In this document: positions 63,235 to 64,000 of the stretch, one piece after another | How the letters are laid out: every line of letters starts with the position of its first letter | Numbering within the stretch: position 1 is the first letter of the stretch | From: Sinonovacula constricta | Lineage: Eukaryota > Mollusca > Bivalvia > Cardiida > Solecurtidae | Length of the DNA: 64,000 bases | Assembly (NCBI GenBank): GCA_007844125.1 | Contig: CM017562.1 | Span: 58,783,029 to 58,847,028, forward strand | Direction: 5' to 3' | Made by a program: the position numbers and the translations under genes | The notes under the pieces: model-generated | Told to the model about the DNA's origin: nothing | The model's input: only the letters and a program-made list of their open reading frames with translations | Databases searched by the model: none

Positions 63235-64000
63235 AGGGACTTGTCCCATACTTTTCCTCATTATACATGTAGTTGTTTGTTCTTAATGTTCAGAGATGAT
63301 AAAAGCAAAATATAGCGCTATTTCTGCACCAAACATATAAAATGCAACACAATTTGTAATCAGCAACTTAAGGTATGAGATTAGAGCACCTGACCATACT
63401 GTATATTCGATACTTATAAACTATAACTTTAGTCAACCGGAATGCCTTTTTTGTTTAAAAACGTGTAGAAATAAATACTTTGTTAACTTTACTTGGTAAT
63501 TTATTTATATGCCGTAGGCCTAATTGTGGACATATTAACCGAAATGTATAAAAACAATGATGTGTGAAATTATAAAAAAAAACACCAATGGCATTTCCCC
63601 AAACGGTATTCACAAACAACGGCGATGTTAACTGTCGTTTTATTTTTCTGTAATACAGCCAATTTGCCATTTTCGGACATTGTATTTTAATTAGAAGATA
63701 TAGAACTGTTACCAAGCCAACGAACATGAACATAAGCGTGAAATTATTGATATATGATGTCGTTTGCATATTCTTACCAAAAGATATTCAGCTCTATTGT
63801 CTGGACAGTATTTTAAACGCCGCGTATCTTCGGTATGTCATTTCCAGTAACCTTGTGGGTGTTAACATCTTACAATGTCGGTAGAAATGTTATTTTCCTA
63901 AACTGATTCTTCACTTTAGTTAATTAATGGCGACTTTGACTTGGAATTGCTAAGTTCTCTGAAAACTGCGGCTTAATAAGCGTAACAGCTGTTGCTTATT
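63235..64000. other. Right-edge intergenic DNA
   Basis: A 104-codon minus-strand frame at 63769-63455 begins with a hydrophobic stretch (FTLMFMFVGLVTVLYLLI). It lacks recognisable homology, and I have no splice or family evidence for it. Nothing else was identified. Confidence 0.4.

Noticed and set aside
63455..63769. 104-codon minus-strand frame with a hydrophobic start
   Set aside because: No family resemblance or gene context, and composition is like the surrounding AT-rich DNA.

Overview
The window is animal (metazoan) nuclear DNA: AT-rich, mostly non-coding, with spliced genes using GT-AG introns. The three recognisable host genes are a prostanoid GPCR, an immunoglobulin-superfamily (IgSF) receptor and a vesicular inhibitory amino acid transporter. 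Together with the L1/Tx1-like LINE, PIF/Harbinger and LTR-derived elements and very large tandem arrays, this best fits a lophotrochozoan, most likely a bivalve mollusc. The species assignment is inference.

Layout. 1-9957: a 51-bp satellite running off the left edge. 10471-13877: a decayed PIF/Harbinger transposon whose transposase and MADF (Myb/SANT-like) genes lie on opposite strands and are interlocked through each other's introns. 13878-20077: AT-rich DNA with dispersed repeats, a G-rich tract, an ATC microsatellite and a MITE fragment. 20078-23805: a 5'-truncated, frameshifted L1/Tx1-like LINE with an 18-bp target-site duplication (TSD) and two A-tails, read here as a 3' transduction. 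28357-34530 (minus): a two-exon prostaglandin E receptor-like gene with a MITE in its intron. 36238-41238: a 36-bp minisatellite with higher-order structure. 43177-44000: a 54-bp minisatellite. 44800-46160: a degenerate ~63-bp array split by ~0.9 kb. 49120-56058 (plus): an IgSF type I membrane receptor with five Ig domains, one FN3-like domain, a transmembrane segment and two alternative cytoplasmic tails. 58097-61640 (minus): a VGAT/SLC32A1/UNC-47 orthologue with a complete miniature LTR element (TRIM) in its only coding intron. 62747-63234: an intact copy of the same MITE with TTAA duplications.

The three host genes do not form an operon or pathway; each is an ordinary spliced eukaryotic gene. 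About a quarter of the window is tandem repeat. All three regular arrays have periods divisible by three (51, 36, 54 bp), so they give long open frames on both strands that should not be annotated as proteins without transcript evidence. The observations most worth following are the interlocked Harbinger genes, the LINE 3' transduction, the TRIM in the VGAT intron, the TTAA MITE family and the two-tail IgSF receptor.
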